Shown one piece after another: positions 22,594 to 29,194 of a DNA stretch of 38,657 bases; positions within the stretch are counted from its first letter, which is position 1; every line of letters begins with the position of its first letter. The translations under genes and the position numbers were made by a program. The stretch is from positions 1 to 38,657 of the forward strand of contig NZ_SSXA01000033.1 of NCBI RefSeq assembly GCF_021698975.1, read 5' to 3'. Under the pieces are notes generated by a model that was not told the DNA's origin, ran no database searches, and saw only the letters and a list, made by a program, of their open reading frames with translations. The stretch is from Blastococcus sp. KM273128 (GTDB taxonomy: Bacteria; Actinomycetota; Actinomycetes; Mycobacteriales; Geodermatophilaceae).

Positions 22594-23805
22594 TCAGCGC
22601 CCGGCCTGCGCCTCCGCGAGCGTCTCGTGCAGAGCCCAGTACGCGGGCTTGCGCTCGTAGTCCTCGAACATCACCGTCGCCGCGCCCTGGCCGGGCGAGA
22701 AGCTCGGGACCCACGAGTACTTGTCGTTGAAGCCCCAGATGGTGAAGGAGTTGCACTCGTCCACCGACAGGCACGCCTCGAGGACGCCCTGGTAGGTGTC
22801 GGCCTGCTCGGCGAGCTGCTCCGCGGTGGGCACCCCGTCCTCGGGGAGGGTGAAGCGGACGTCGAGCTCGGTGACCGCCGTCTCCAGCCCCAGGTCGTCG
22901 AAGCGCTGCATGTTCTCGTCGAGGGTCTCCGGGAAGGGGTACTGCAGGTCCAGGTGGGCCTGGAAGGCGAACCCGTGCAGCGGGACGCCCTCGGCGAGCA
23001 GCTGCTGGGCGAGCTCGTAGTAGGCGTCGCTCTTGGGGCCGATGTCCTCGACGGCGTAGTCGTTGAGGAAGAGCTTGGCCTCCGGGTCGGCCGCGTGCGC
23101 CCAGCGGAAGGCGTCGGCGATGATCCCCGGACCGAGCCGCTCGATGAAGATGTTGGCGGTCGCGCCCGTCGAACCGTCCCGCAGCCGCACGCCGCCGTCG
23201 TCCCACGTGTCCGCGAAGATCTCGTTGGCGACGTCCCACTGGTCGATGCGGCCCTTGTAGCGGCCGACCACCGTCTCGATGTGCTCCTTGAGGATGGCCC
23301 GGAGCTCCTCGTCGGAGTAGTCGCCCTCGGTGACCCACTCGGCCAGCTGGCTGTGCCACAGCAGGGTGTGCCCGCGGACGTCCTGCCCGTGGCGCTCGGC
23401 GAAGGCGACGATCGCGTCCGCCGGGCCGAAGTTGTAGACGCCCGGCTCGGGGTGGATGAACTCCCACTTCATCTGGTTCTCGGGCGAGACCGAGTTGAAC
23501 TCCGTGGCGAGGACCTTGCGGTAGCGGGGGTCGCGGGTGAACGGGTGGGGGTAGTCCGCCTCCTCGTGGTGCCCGCCGCCGGCGACCGCGGTCCCGATGA
23601 CCAGGTCGTCGGGCGTGACGGTGCGCAGGCCGTTCCGGATGGCCGGACCCGACGACCGGTCCTCCCGGGCCTGGGCCGACGGAGCCGCCTGGTCCTGGGG
23701 CGCCGCAGAGGCGGGCAGGACCGCGGTGCCGAGCGCGACCGGGACCAGGGCCACGCCGACCGCCATGCGGGTTGCCACCCGCGAACCGAACCTCACAGAG
23801 CGCAT
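22594..23805 (-). CDS. Secreted endo-1,4-beta-xylanase, GH10
   Basis: A 403-aa enzyme hydrolysing internal beta-1,4 bonds of xylan. The signal peptide (about 1-34, twin basic start, hydrophobic core MAVGVALVPVALGTAVLP, site ASA-A) is followed by a short disordered stretch and a GH10 TIM barrel from about residue 60. Landmarks: ENQMKWEFIHPEPGVYNF, RGHTLLWHSQLAEWV, acid/base Glu195 in WDVANEIF and nucleophile Glu313 in TELDVR, then FTIWGFNDKYSWVP. There is no carbohydrate-binding module. ATG 23805 follows GGGAAGG. It has a near-ideal promoter with an overlapping downstream operator and is divergent from a LacI regulator, so substrate-controlled expression is likely. Confidence 0.95.
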   Translation of the reverse strand: MRSVRFGSRVATRMAVGVALVPVALGTAVLPASAAPQDQAAPSAQAREDRSSGPAIRNGLRTVTPDDLVIGTAVAGGGHHEEADYPHPFTRDPRYRKVLATEFNSVSPENQMKWEFIHPEPGVYNFGPADAIVAFAERHGQDVRGHTLLWHSQLAEWVTEGDYSDEELRAILKEHIETVVGRYKGRIDQWDVANEIFADTWDDGGVRLRDGSTGATANIFIERLGPGIIADAFRWAHAADPEAKLFLNDYAVEDIGPKSDAYYELAQQLLAEGVPLHGFAFQAHLDLQYPFPETLDENMQRFDDLGLETAVTELDVRFTLPEDGVPTAEQLAEQADTYQGVLEACLSVDECNSFTIWGFNDKYSWVPSFSPGQGAATVMFEDYERKPAYWALHETLAEAQAGR

Positions 23806-23834
23806 GCTGTGCCTTCCCTCGAGACGTCGGAACG

Positions 23835-23855
23835 ACTTCCGAAAACTTCCGGAAA
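23835..23855. promoter_or_regulatory. Tandem operator, probable LacI-family site
   Basis: ACTTCCGAAA (23835-23844) is directly followed by ACTTCCGGAAA (23845-23855), one helical turn apart. The second contains the 8-bp palindrome TTCCGGAA with a central CG, as in LacI-family operators. It starts about 5 bases downstream of the expected xylanase transcription start, a position where bound repressor blocks elongation. Confidence 0.55.
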
Positions 23856-23866
23856 CCGGAGCCCGG

Positions 23867-23895
23867 ACGTTACGTAGGTCACAGGGAGGCGTCAA
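23867..23895 (-). promoter_or_regulatory. Xylanase promoter (housekeeping sigma type)
   Basis: On the minus strand TTGACG (23895-23890) is followed after exactly 17 bases by TAACGT (23872-23867). This is the best -35/-10 pair seen in the window. Transcription should start near 23860, giving a leader of about 55 bases. Confidence 0.7.
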
Positions 23896-23985
23896 CACGA
23901 ACGGGGGACGGATGCGCGACGCCCCTCCTCGCCCGTCGGGAGGAGCTCGCCCCGCGCACCCGCCCGGGGGCCGCACGACCCGCCG

Positions 23986-23991
23986 TAGGCT
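23986..23991 (+). promoter_or_regulatory. Candidate -10 box (TAGGCT) of the lacI-type gene
   Basis: TAGGCT fits TANNNT and would start a message near 23998, about 20 bases before the TTG start, leaving room for the strong AGGAGGAGG ribosome site. Confidence 0.4.
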
Positions 23992-24017
23992 GACCGCTCC
24001 GACCAGGAGGAGGTCCG

Positions 24018-25082
24018 TTGGCCGACGAGCAGACCGGCGCGGTGACCATCGCGGCGATCGCCGCGGCGGCCGGCGTGTCGGTCCCGACGGTCTCCCGCGT
24101 GCTGAACGGGCGGTCCGACGTGGCCCCCCGGACCCGGGAGCGCGTGGAGCAGCTGCTCCGCGACCACGGCTACCAGCGCCGGGGCGGCCGGGCCCGCACC
24201 CGGGCGCGGCTGGTCGACCTGGTGTTCAACGACCTCGACAGCCCGTGGGCGCTGGAGATCATCCGCGGGGTCGAGGACGTCGCCCACGCGGCGGGCGTGG
24301 GCACCGTGGTGACCGCGATCCACCGGCGGGCCAGCGCCACCCGGGTGTGGCTGGACAACCTCGGCGCCCGGGCCAGCGACGGCGCCATCCTGGTCACCAG
24401 CGCGCTGGACCCCGAGCTCGACGCCGAGCTGCGCGAGCTGCAGGTGCCCGCGGTCGTCGTCGACGCGGCCGGTGTCCCGGGGCTGGACGTGCCGACCATC
24501 GGCGCGACCAACTGGGCCGGCGGCCTCAGCGCCACCGAGCACCTCACCGGGCTCGGGCACCGGCGGATCGCCTTCGTCGCCGGCACCCCCGACCTGTGGG
24601 CCAGCCGCGCCCGGCTGGCCGGGTACCGGGCGGGCCTGGAGGCCGCCGGGCTGCCGTTCGACGCCGACCTGGTCGTCGACGGCGATTTCGGCTACGCCTC
24701 CGGGGCCCGCGCGGCCGACCGCCTGCTGGCGCTGGCCGACCGGCCGACCGCCGTCTTCGCGGCGAACGACCAGATGGCGCTGGGGGTCTACGAAGGGATC
24801 CGGCGCCGGGGCATGCGGGTACCCGAGGACGTGAGCGTCGTCGGGTTCGACGACCTGCCGGAGGCCCGCTGGTCGTCCCCGCCGCTCACGACGGTGCACC
24901 AGCCGCTCGCCGAGATGGGCGCGCTCGCGGCGCGGACGGTGCTGCGCATGGTGGACGGCGAGGCGATCGAGAGCCCGCGGCTGGAGCTGGCCACGCGGCT
25001 CGTCGTCCGCGACAGCACCAGCCCGTCGACCGCCGCGCACGGCGGGCCCGACGACCTCCGCGGAGCACCCCCGCGCCGGTAG
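24018..25082 (+). CDS. LacI-family transcriptional regulator
   Basis: A 354-aa regulator. Residues 9-58 are the LacI helix-turn-helix with hinge: VTIAAIAAAAGVSVPTVSRV then LNGRSDVAPRTRERVEQLL. Residues about 65-335 are the sugar-binding periplasmic-type core (LVDLVFNDLDSPWALEIIRGVE, HRRIAFVAGTP, FAANDQMALGVYEGIRRRG, VPEDVSVVGFDDLPEARWSSPPLTTV). The effector should be a xylan-derived sugar, inferred from the divergent xylanase gene. The start codon is TTG at 24018, set by AGGAGGAGGT directly upstream; a rare start may keep the level low. The C-terminal 20 residues are disordered. Confidence 0.92.
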   Translation: MADEQTGAVTIAAIAAAAGVSVPTVSRVLNGRSDVAPRTRERVEQLLRDHGYQRRGGRARTRARLVDLVFNDLDSPWALEIIRGVEDVAHAAGVGTVVTAIHRRASATRVWLDNLGARASDGAILVTSALDPELDAELRELQVPAVVVDAAGVPGLDVPTIGATNWAGGLSATEHLTGLGHRRIAFVAGTPDLWASRARLAGYRAGLEAAGLPFDADLVVDGDFGYASGARAADRLLALADRPTAVFAANDQMALGVYEGIRRRGMRVPEDVSVVGFDDLPEARWSSPPLTTVHQPLAEMGALAARTVLRMVDGEAIESPRLELATRLVVRDSTSPSTAAHGGPDDLRGAPPRR

Positions 25083-25085
25083 TTT
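25080..25085 (+). promoter_or_regulatory. Putative leaderless -10 box (TAGTTT)
   Basis: TAGTTT, a full TANNNT match, ends 6 bases before GTG 25092. It overlaps the stop codon of the LacI-family gene. Confidence 0.55.
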
Positions 25086-25091
25086 GCGCGC

Positions 25092-25640
25092 GTGGACACG
25101 AGCACCTTCTGGACGCTGGTCGAGGACACCCGCGCCGAGGCGGTCGAGACGGCGAAGGACTCGGTCGTCGCCGAGCACGTCGCGACGCTCACGGCCGCGC
25201 TCGAGGAGCTCTCCGACGACGACGTCCTGGGCTTCTACCGGCAGCTCATGGCCGCCCGCGCCCGGGCCAACCGCTGGGACCTCTGGGCCGCGGCGCACGT
25301 CGCCCTCGGCGGGGCGAGCGACGACACCTTCCTCGACTTCCGGAACTGGCTGATCAGCCACGGGCGGGACGCCTACGAGCGGGTGCTGGCCGATCCCGAC
25401 GCCCTGGCCGACCTCGAGTGGGACGAGGACGAGGACGACTTCGGCTGCGCCGAGGAGTGGGCCTACGCCCCGCTCGAGGTGCTGGACGACCGCGGCTTCG
25501 CCGAGGAGGACCTCGACCCCGGCCCCGACGAGGTCGACGACCAGTTCGGGGAGCCCGCCGGCGAGCCGTTCCCCGAGGACGACGACGAGTGGTTCCCCGC
25601 CCGCTTCCCGCGGCTGTGGGCCGCCTACGGTCAGGTCTGA
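25092..25640 (+). CDS. DUF4240 domain protein
   Basis: A 182-aa, strongly acidic protein. MDTSTFWTLVEDTRAEA at the N-terminus and DTFLDFRNWLISHGRDAYERVL in the middle are the DUF4240 hallmarks; the C-terminal third is mostly Asp/Glu with EEWAYAPLEVLDDRGF. These proteins are common in actinobacteria, often near toxin-immunity or stress genes, and have no proven function. It starts leaderless at GTG 25092, 9 bases past the LacI stop. It overlaps the convergent thioesterase gene by 10 bases. Confidence 0.8.
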   Translation: MDTSTFWTLVEDTRAEAVETAKDSVVAEHVATLTAALEELSDDDVLGFYRQLMAARARANRWDLWAAAHVALGGASDDTFLDFRNWLISHGRDAYERVLADPDALADLEWDEDEDDFGCAEEWAYAPLEVLDDRGFAEEDLDPGPDEVDDQFGEPAGEPFPEDDDEWFPARFPRLWAAYGQV

Positions 25641-25643
25641 CCG
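25628..25643. repeat. 16-bp near-palindrome spanning two convergent stop codons
   Basis: CGGTCAG-GT-CTGACCG is symmetric around 25635/25636 and holds the stop codons of both the DUF4240 gene and the thioesterase gene, which overlap by 10 bases. Confidence 0.6.
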
Positions 25644-26023
25644 GCCTCCAGGTACCGCGTCCAGTGCGCCCGCTCGGCGTCGGTCATCGGCCGGCTGGCG
25701 TTCGCCGCGAAGTCGAACACCACGAGCACGCAGTCGGCGCGGATGGCGACCTCGCCGTCCTGCGCCAGCTCCTGCCGGACGGTGAAGGACTTGGTGCCCA
25801 GCCGGGTCACCCAGCTCTGCACGCAGAGCTCCTCGCCGACCCGGTAGTAGAGCTGGCGCAGGTAGTCGACCTCCAGGCGGGCCAGGATCAGCCCGCCGCC
25901 GGCGTGGTCGTCCCCGATCGCCAGCCGCGCATCCTCCAGGAGGGCGAGCGCGCGGGCGTGGTTGACGTGGCCCAGCATGTCGGGGTCCGACCAGCGCAGC
26001 CGGACCGGGTGCTCGTGCCGCAC
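25631..26023 (-). CDS. Acyl-CoA thioesterase, 4HBT hotdog fold
   Basis: A 130-aa single hotdog domain of the YbgC/FcbC type. RLRWSDPDMLGHVNHARALALLEDAR holds the catalytic Asp (in WSDPDMLGHVNH) and the HVNN-like turn; VDYLRQLYYRVGEELCVQSWVTRLGTKSF is the central strand region. It should release CoA from a short or aromatic acyl thioester; the substrate is unknown. GTG 26023 is one base after the stop of the upstream gene (TGACGTG), pointing to coupled translation; a longer frame to 26065 would overlap that gene. It is the last gene of the four-gene stress-type operon. Confidence 0.87.
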   Translation of the reverse strand: MRHEHPVRLRWSDPDMLGHVNHARALALLEDARLAIGDDHAGGGLILARLEVDYLRQLYYRVGEELCVQSWVTRLGTKSFTVRQELAQDGEVAIRADCVLVVFDFAANASRPMTDAERAHWTRYLEAGQT

Positions 26024-26024
26024 G

Positions 26025-26255
26025 TCAGGGCTGGTCCGCGGTCTCGGCGGACTGCCGGTGGGCACCCTGGGCGTCGTCCGGGTCGGGGTGGACCGTCCGC
26101 TCCTCGGACTCGGCCAGGATGACCTCCGCGGCGACCTCCTCCATGCCGCTGCCGCGGAGGCCCTCCTCCTCCGGCAGCAGCTGCGCCCGCGTCTCCACGT
26201 TGCCCTCGGTGACGTTGTCCAGCGCCTCCGGGCTCGGCTTCTTCTGCGTCGTCAC
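26025..26255 (-). CDS. Small acidic hypothetical protein
   Basis: A 76-aa hydrophilic protein rich in Glu, Gln and Asp, without signal or membrane segment and probably disordered (NVTEGNVETRAQLLPEEEG, ESEERTVHPDPDDAQ). I do not recognise a family. Support for it being real is its position: GTG 26255 is one base after the DUF2795 gene stop, and its own stop is one base before the thioesterase GTG, with the same TGACGTG string at both joints, so it is embedded in a coupled operon. Codon use with G/C in third positions is like its neighbours. Confidence 0.65.
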   Translation of the reverse strand: MTTQKKPSPEALDNVTEGNVETRAQLLPEEEGLRGSGMEEVAAEVILAESEERTVHPDPDDAQGAHRQSAETADQP

Positions 26256-26256
26256 G

Positions 26257-26514
26257 TCAGAACCGCTGCTGCTCGGTGCCGAGCCCGAGGGCCTGGGCGA
26301 CCTCCTGGACGTTCTCGAACCGCTGGCCGGCGGGCAGCCGCTGCAGGTCGGCCAGCACGCGGTCGCCGGCGCCGCCCTCCTGCGCCTTGGTGACGAGCTG
26401 GTCGCGGTCGGCCGGCCACACCTCCTTGCCCAGCGCCTCGGCGAGCGCGGCGCGGCGGTCGATGCTGCCCTGGTCGGTCCCGGACGGGGTGGCGGCCTGG
26501 TGCGGATCGGTCAC
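26257..26514 (-). CDS. DUF2795 domain protein
   Basis: An 85-aa protein. The core ALGKEVWPADRDQLVTKAQEGGAGDRVLADLQRLPAGQRFENVQEVAQALG has the DUF2795 pattern (W/Y-P-A-x-R-D-x-L, then L-x-x-LP and V-x-x-ALG). DUF2795 proteins are frequent in stress regulons of actinobacteria; the molecular role is unknown. GTG 26514 follows AAGGAG with good spacing, in a 29-bp gap after the Rv2629-like gene. It couples to the next gene through TGACGTG. Confidence 0.83.
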   Translation of the reverse strand: MTDPHQAATPSGTDQGSIDRRAALAEALGKEVWPADRDQLVTKAQEGGAGDRVLADLQRLPAGQRFENVQEVAQALGLGTEQQRF

Positions 26515-26543
26515 GGGGAGCTCCTTCGTCGTGGGGGCGCCGG

Positions 26544-27677
26544 TCAGCTGCCGGCGTCGGTGGAGGCGTCGGTGTAGCGCAGGATGGCGGCCACCGGCTC
26601 GTCGCCGGGCAGCGCAGCCGCGGGGACGACGAGCACGCCCGCCGCGCTGGCGACGGCCGCCTCGAGCAGCGCGGGACCGGCGGGGACGACCTCGCCGTGC
26701 ACCCCGAGCGCGTCCATGTCCTGCTGCTTGACGCCGAGCTCGAGCGGGCTGCTGCCGACCAGCAGGGTCGCGTCGGCGTCCTGCTCGTCGGTGACGAGGA
26801 GGGTCTCCACCTGCCCCTTGCGCAGGGCCTCGACGACGGCCGGGGTGCCGGTGACGGCCAGCCCGTGCGCGCCGGCCGCCTGCACCTGGTCGACGGCGGT
26901 GGCGATGTCGCGCGCCTCGTGCTCGGCGACCAGCTCGTTCGCGCGCCGGTCGATCGGCTCGCGGTCGGCCCCCGCGGCGCGCCCGCCCTCCTCCATGGAG
27001 ACGACGAGGTCCGACCACGAGGCGTGCGCCTTGTCGCCGAGGATCTGGCGGGCACGCACGTCACCGGCGAGCAGGACGAAGCGCAGCGGGAGGCGGCGGT
27101 TGAAGGACTCGATCTCGTCGGCGACCTTGCCGGCGTTCTCCTCCCACTGGTTCTCGGCGGTGTGCATGTAGGTGTTGTGCGCCCAGCCGCCGACCTTGAC
27201 CTTGCGCATGTGGAAGGTGTCGCCCTCCACCTGCCGCTCCTCGTCCTCCCGGCCCGCGAGCCCGGCGACGGTGATGTCCGTCCCGACCCGGTCGGCGACG
27301 ACGACGGCGTGCGGCACCCGGCCGGCCAGCTGGCGCAGCACCGGGAGCAGGTCCGGGTGGGCCGACCACTCGGCGGTCTCGCGGGCGGGTGCGTCGGCCA
27401 GCACCTCGTCCAGGACCACGGTGCCGTCGGCGGCGGCGACGACGGCGCGGCCCCGCAGCGTGCCTGCCTCGCCGCCCTCGTTGCCCTCGAGCAGCCGGGC
27501 GCGGACGGCCTCGACGACCGTCTCCGGCGCCCCCTGCTCGGTCAGCTGCTCGCTGAGCGCGCGCACCCGGAGCTCCAGCTCGGTGTCGGCGGACTCGGTG
27601 GTGTGCGTGACGTCGGCGCAGACCGTGGCGTAGGGACCAGCGGCGGCGAACACCGGCTCCAGGAAGGACACGTCCAT
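26544..27677 (-). CDS. Rv2629/Vms1-like protein (bacterial archaeo-eukaryotic release factor family 2)
   Basis: A 377-aa protein of the baeRF/Rv2629 group. An N-terminal alpha/beta part (about 1-140) is followed by an eRF1-like part with KVGGWAHNTYMHTAENQWEENAGKVADEI (read as two halves around residue 170), then LRFVLLAGDVRARQIL and a C-terminal L7Ae-like part (ETLLVTDEQDADATLLVGSSPLELG to VVPAAALPGDEPVAAILRY). Eukaryotic Vms1 releases peptides from stalled peptidyl-tRNA through a GxxQ loop; here the GGWAH position has His instead of Gln. The mycobacterial homologue belongs to a hypoxia regulon. ATG 27677 is the only Met near the family start; GAGGAG lies rather far (about 14 bases) upstream. 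Confidence 0.83.
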   Translation of the reverse strand: MDVSFLEPVFAAAGPYATVCADVTHTTESADTELELRVRALSEQLTEQGAPETVVEAVRARLLEGNEGGEAGTLRGRAVVAAADGTVVLDEVLADAPARETAEWSAHPDLLPVLRQLAGRVPHAVVVADRVGTDITVAGLAGREDEERQVEGDTFHMRKVKVGGWAHNTYMHTAENQWEENAGKVADEIESFNRRLPLRFVLLAGDVRARQILGDKAHASWSDLVVSMEEGGRAAGADREPIDRRANELVAEHEARDIATAVDQVQAAGAHGLAVTGTPAVVEALRKGQVETLLVTDEQDADATLLVGSSPLELGVKQQDMDALGVHGEVVPAGPALLEAAVASAAGVLVVPAAALPGDEPVAAILRYTDASTDAGS

Positions 27678-27752
27678 GTCGGGGGGACAACTCCTCGGTC
27701 GATCGGGGGTGTTCGGTGGGCGGGGCGGCGTGGGGCCGCACTCCCGCCGTCG

Positions 27753-27781
27753 CCGCCTACCCACCGGCCGGACGCTCACAC
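27753..27781 (-). promoter_or_regulatory. Putative SigB/SigF-type promoter, leftward
   Basis: On the minus strand GTGT (27781-27778), a 15-base spacer, then GGGTAGGCGG (27762-27753). It resembles the GTTT-N15-GGGTAT class of actinobacterial general-stress promoters. It would start the Rv2629-like operon with a leader of about 70 bases. Confidence 0.55.
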
Positions 27782-27784
27782 CCC

Positions 27785-27813
27785 GTGTCGAACGCGGAGG
27801 ACCGGGTAGGCGG
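27785..27813 (+). promoter_or_regulatory. Putative SigB/SigF-type promoter, rightward
   Basis: GTGT (27785-27788), a 15-base spacer, then GGGTAGGCGG (27804-27813): the same 14 specified bases and spacing as the leftward copy, in mirror orientation. It would start the gene at 27848 with a leader of about 30 bases. Confidence 0.55.
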
Positions 27814-27847
27814 TCAGGCGACCAGGAACCGCAGAGAGGACCTAGGG

Positions 27848-28183
27848 ATGACCGAGCACGACCAGCTGCCCCTGCCCGACTACGACCACCTGCCCGTGGA
27901 GGGCCTGGCCTCGCGGATCCGGACGCTGGACGCCCAGGGGCTGGAGACCCTGCTCGAGTACGAGCGCGCCCACGCCGACCGCGTGCAGGTGGTCACGATC
28001 ATGGAGAACCGCCTCCAGTCGCTGCGCGAGGGTGCCCAGCCCTCCGGCGGCGACCCGGCCGCGCCGGCCGCCGACGACCCGTCCCACGCCGCGGGTGGCT
28101 CGAAGGTCTCCGAGGCGACCACCGGCCCGGCGATGAACCCGCCGTCGCAGGGCGACCCCACCAACCCGGCCCAGCCGCGATGA
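27848..28183 (+). CDS. Small conserved actinobacterial protein (DUF8129-like)
   Basis: A 111-aa protein. Residues about 1-60 are a conserved helical module: LPLPDYDHLPVEGLASRIRTL followed by LETLLEYERAHADRVQVVTIMENRL. I recognise this layout from small actinobacterial proteins, sometimes fused to lipid-droplet-associated proteins and labelled DUF8129; function unknown. The C-terminal 50 residues are Pro/Gly/Ala-rich and disordered. ATG 27848 has AGAGGA upstream. It is divergent from the Rv2629-like operon and shares with it mirror-image stress-type promoters. A hairpin follows the stop directly. Confidence 0.78.
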   Translation: MTEHDQLPLPDYDHLPVEGLASRIRTLDAQGLETLLEYERAHADRVQVVTIMENRLQSLREGAQPSGGDPAAPAADDPSHAAGGSKVSEATTGPAMNPPSQGDPTNPAQPR

Positions 28184-28187
28184 CACC

Positions 28188-28204
28188 GCGACCCTCCGGG
28201 TCGC
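28188..28204 (+). terminator. Hairpin after the gene at 27848
   Basis: GCGACCC and GGGTCGC pair perfectly over the loop TCC, 4 bases past the stop codon. Confidence 0.6.
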
Positions 28205-28246
28205 ACCGCGGCCAACGGCCGTCCCCGCTCGGGATGAGCCGCTGCG

Positions 28247-28288
28247 TCGTGCCTACGCGGACCCCCTCCGGGGGCCCACTCGGCACGA
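28247..28288. terminator. Nested hairpin between convergent genes
   Basis: TCGTGCC (28247-28253) pairs with GGCACGA (28282-28288); inside, CCCCC (28262-28266) pairs with GGGGG (28270-28274). It lies 12 bases past the tadC stop (minus strand) and may serve as the end of the Tad operon. Confidence 0.5.
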
Positions 28289-28300
28289 CAGGGCCCGACG

Positions 28301-29194
28301 TCATCTGCTGAAGGTGGCGACGATGTCCATCACGGCGGGGCCGAGGAGCACGATGAACAGCGTCGGCAGGATGCACAGGATCAGCGGGAAGATCACCTTC
28401 ACCGGGATCTGCATCGCCTTCTCCTCGGCCCGCTGCCGCCGCTTGAGCCGCATCTCCGCCGCCTGGGTGCGCAGCACGTCGGCGATCGACACCCCGTACT
28501 GGTCGGCCTGCACGACGGCCCGGATGAACCGGCGCAGGTCCGGGGCACCGGTCCGCTCGGCCAGCGCCAGGTAGGCGTCGCGCCGGGGCTGGCCGACGGC
28601 GATGTCCTGCAGGGTGCGCACCAGTTCCTCGGCGAGCGCCCCCTTGCCGTTGCTGCCGGCCCGCGCCATGGCCGCCTCGAACCCGAGCCCCGCCTCGACC
28701 GCGATGGTCATCTGGTCGAGGGTGTCGGCCAGCTCGAGCGCGATCGCCTCCCGCCGCTCCTGCCCGCGGCTGTGCAGCAGCAGCTCCGGCAGGAAGTACG
28801 CGACCAGCGTCGACACGACCGCGACCAGCCCGGTGAGCACGCCGGGCTCGGAGGTGGCGACCAGCAGGCCGAGCGCGCCGGCGACCACCCCGAGCACGAG
28901 CTTGGCCGCCACCAGCCGCGGCACCGGCCAGGCCGCCGGGCGGCCCGCGGTGGCCGCGAGGCGGTCCAGCCGCCGGACGGTCCCCCGCGGGGTCAGCCCG
29001 CGGGCGAGGCGGGTCAGCGCACCAGGACCGATCCGGCCGGCGGTGGGCCCCGCCGCGGGGAGCCCGCGCAGCAGGTTCTCGCGCGCCTGCACCGTGGCGG
29101 CCGGGGCGCGGCCGAGCAGCGCCCAGCCCAGCAGCGGCAGGGCGGCGCAGACGCCGACGGCGGAGAGGAGGACGGGAACCGGGAGGCCGCTCAT
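28301..29194 (-). CDS. tadC: TadC-type inner-membrane protein (T2SSF family)
   Basis: A 297-aa polytopic protein of the type II secretion F family, the second of the two Tad platform proteins. An N-terminal membrane segment (LLSAVGVCAALPLLGWALL), a pair near 110-150 (LVLGVVAGALGLLVA, GLVAVVSTLVAYFLPELLL) and a C-terminal one (VIFPLILCILPTLFIVLLGP) flank the T2SSF cytoplasmic helices (ELADTLDQMTIAVEAGLGFEAAM, ADVLRTQAAEMRLKRRQRAEEKA). With TadB it couples the TadA ATPase to pilin polymerisation. ATG 29194 shares a base with the tadB stop (TGATG). Last gene of the operon. Confidence 0.92.
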   Translation of the reverse strand: MSGLPVPVLLSAVGVCAALPLLGWALLGRAPAATVQARENLLRGLPAAGPTAGRIGPGALTRLARGLTPRGTVRRLDRLAATAGRPAAWPVPRLVAAKLVLGVVAGALGLLVATSEPGVLTGLVAVVSTLVAYFLPELLLHSRGQERREAIALELADTLDQMTIAVEAGLGFEAAMARAGSNGKGALAEELVRTLQDIAVGQPRRDAYLALAERTGAPDLRRFIRAVVQADQYGVSIADVLRTQAAEMRLKRRQRAEEKAMQIPVKVIFPLILCILPTLFIVLLGPAVMDIVATFSR

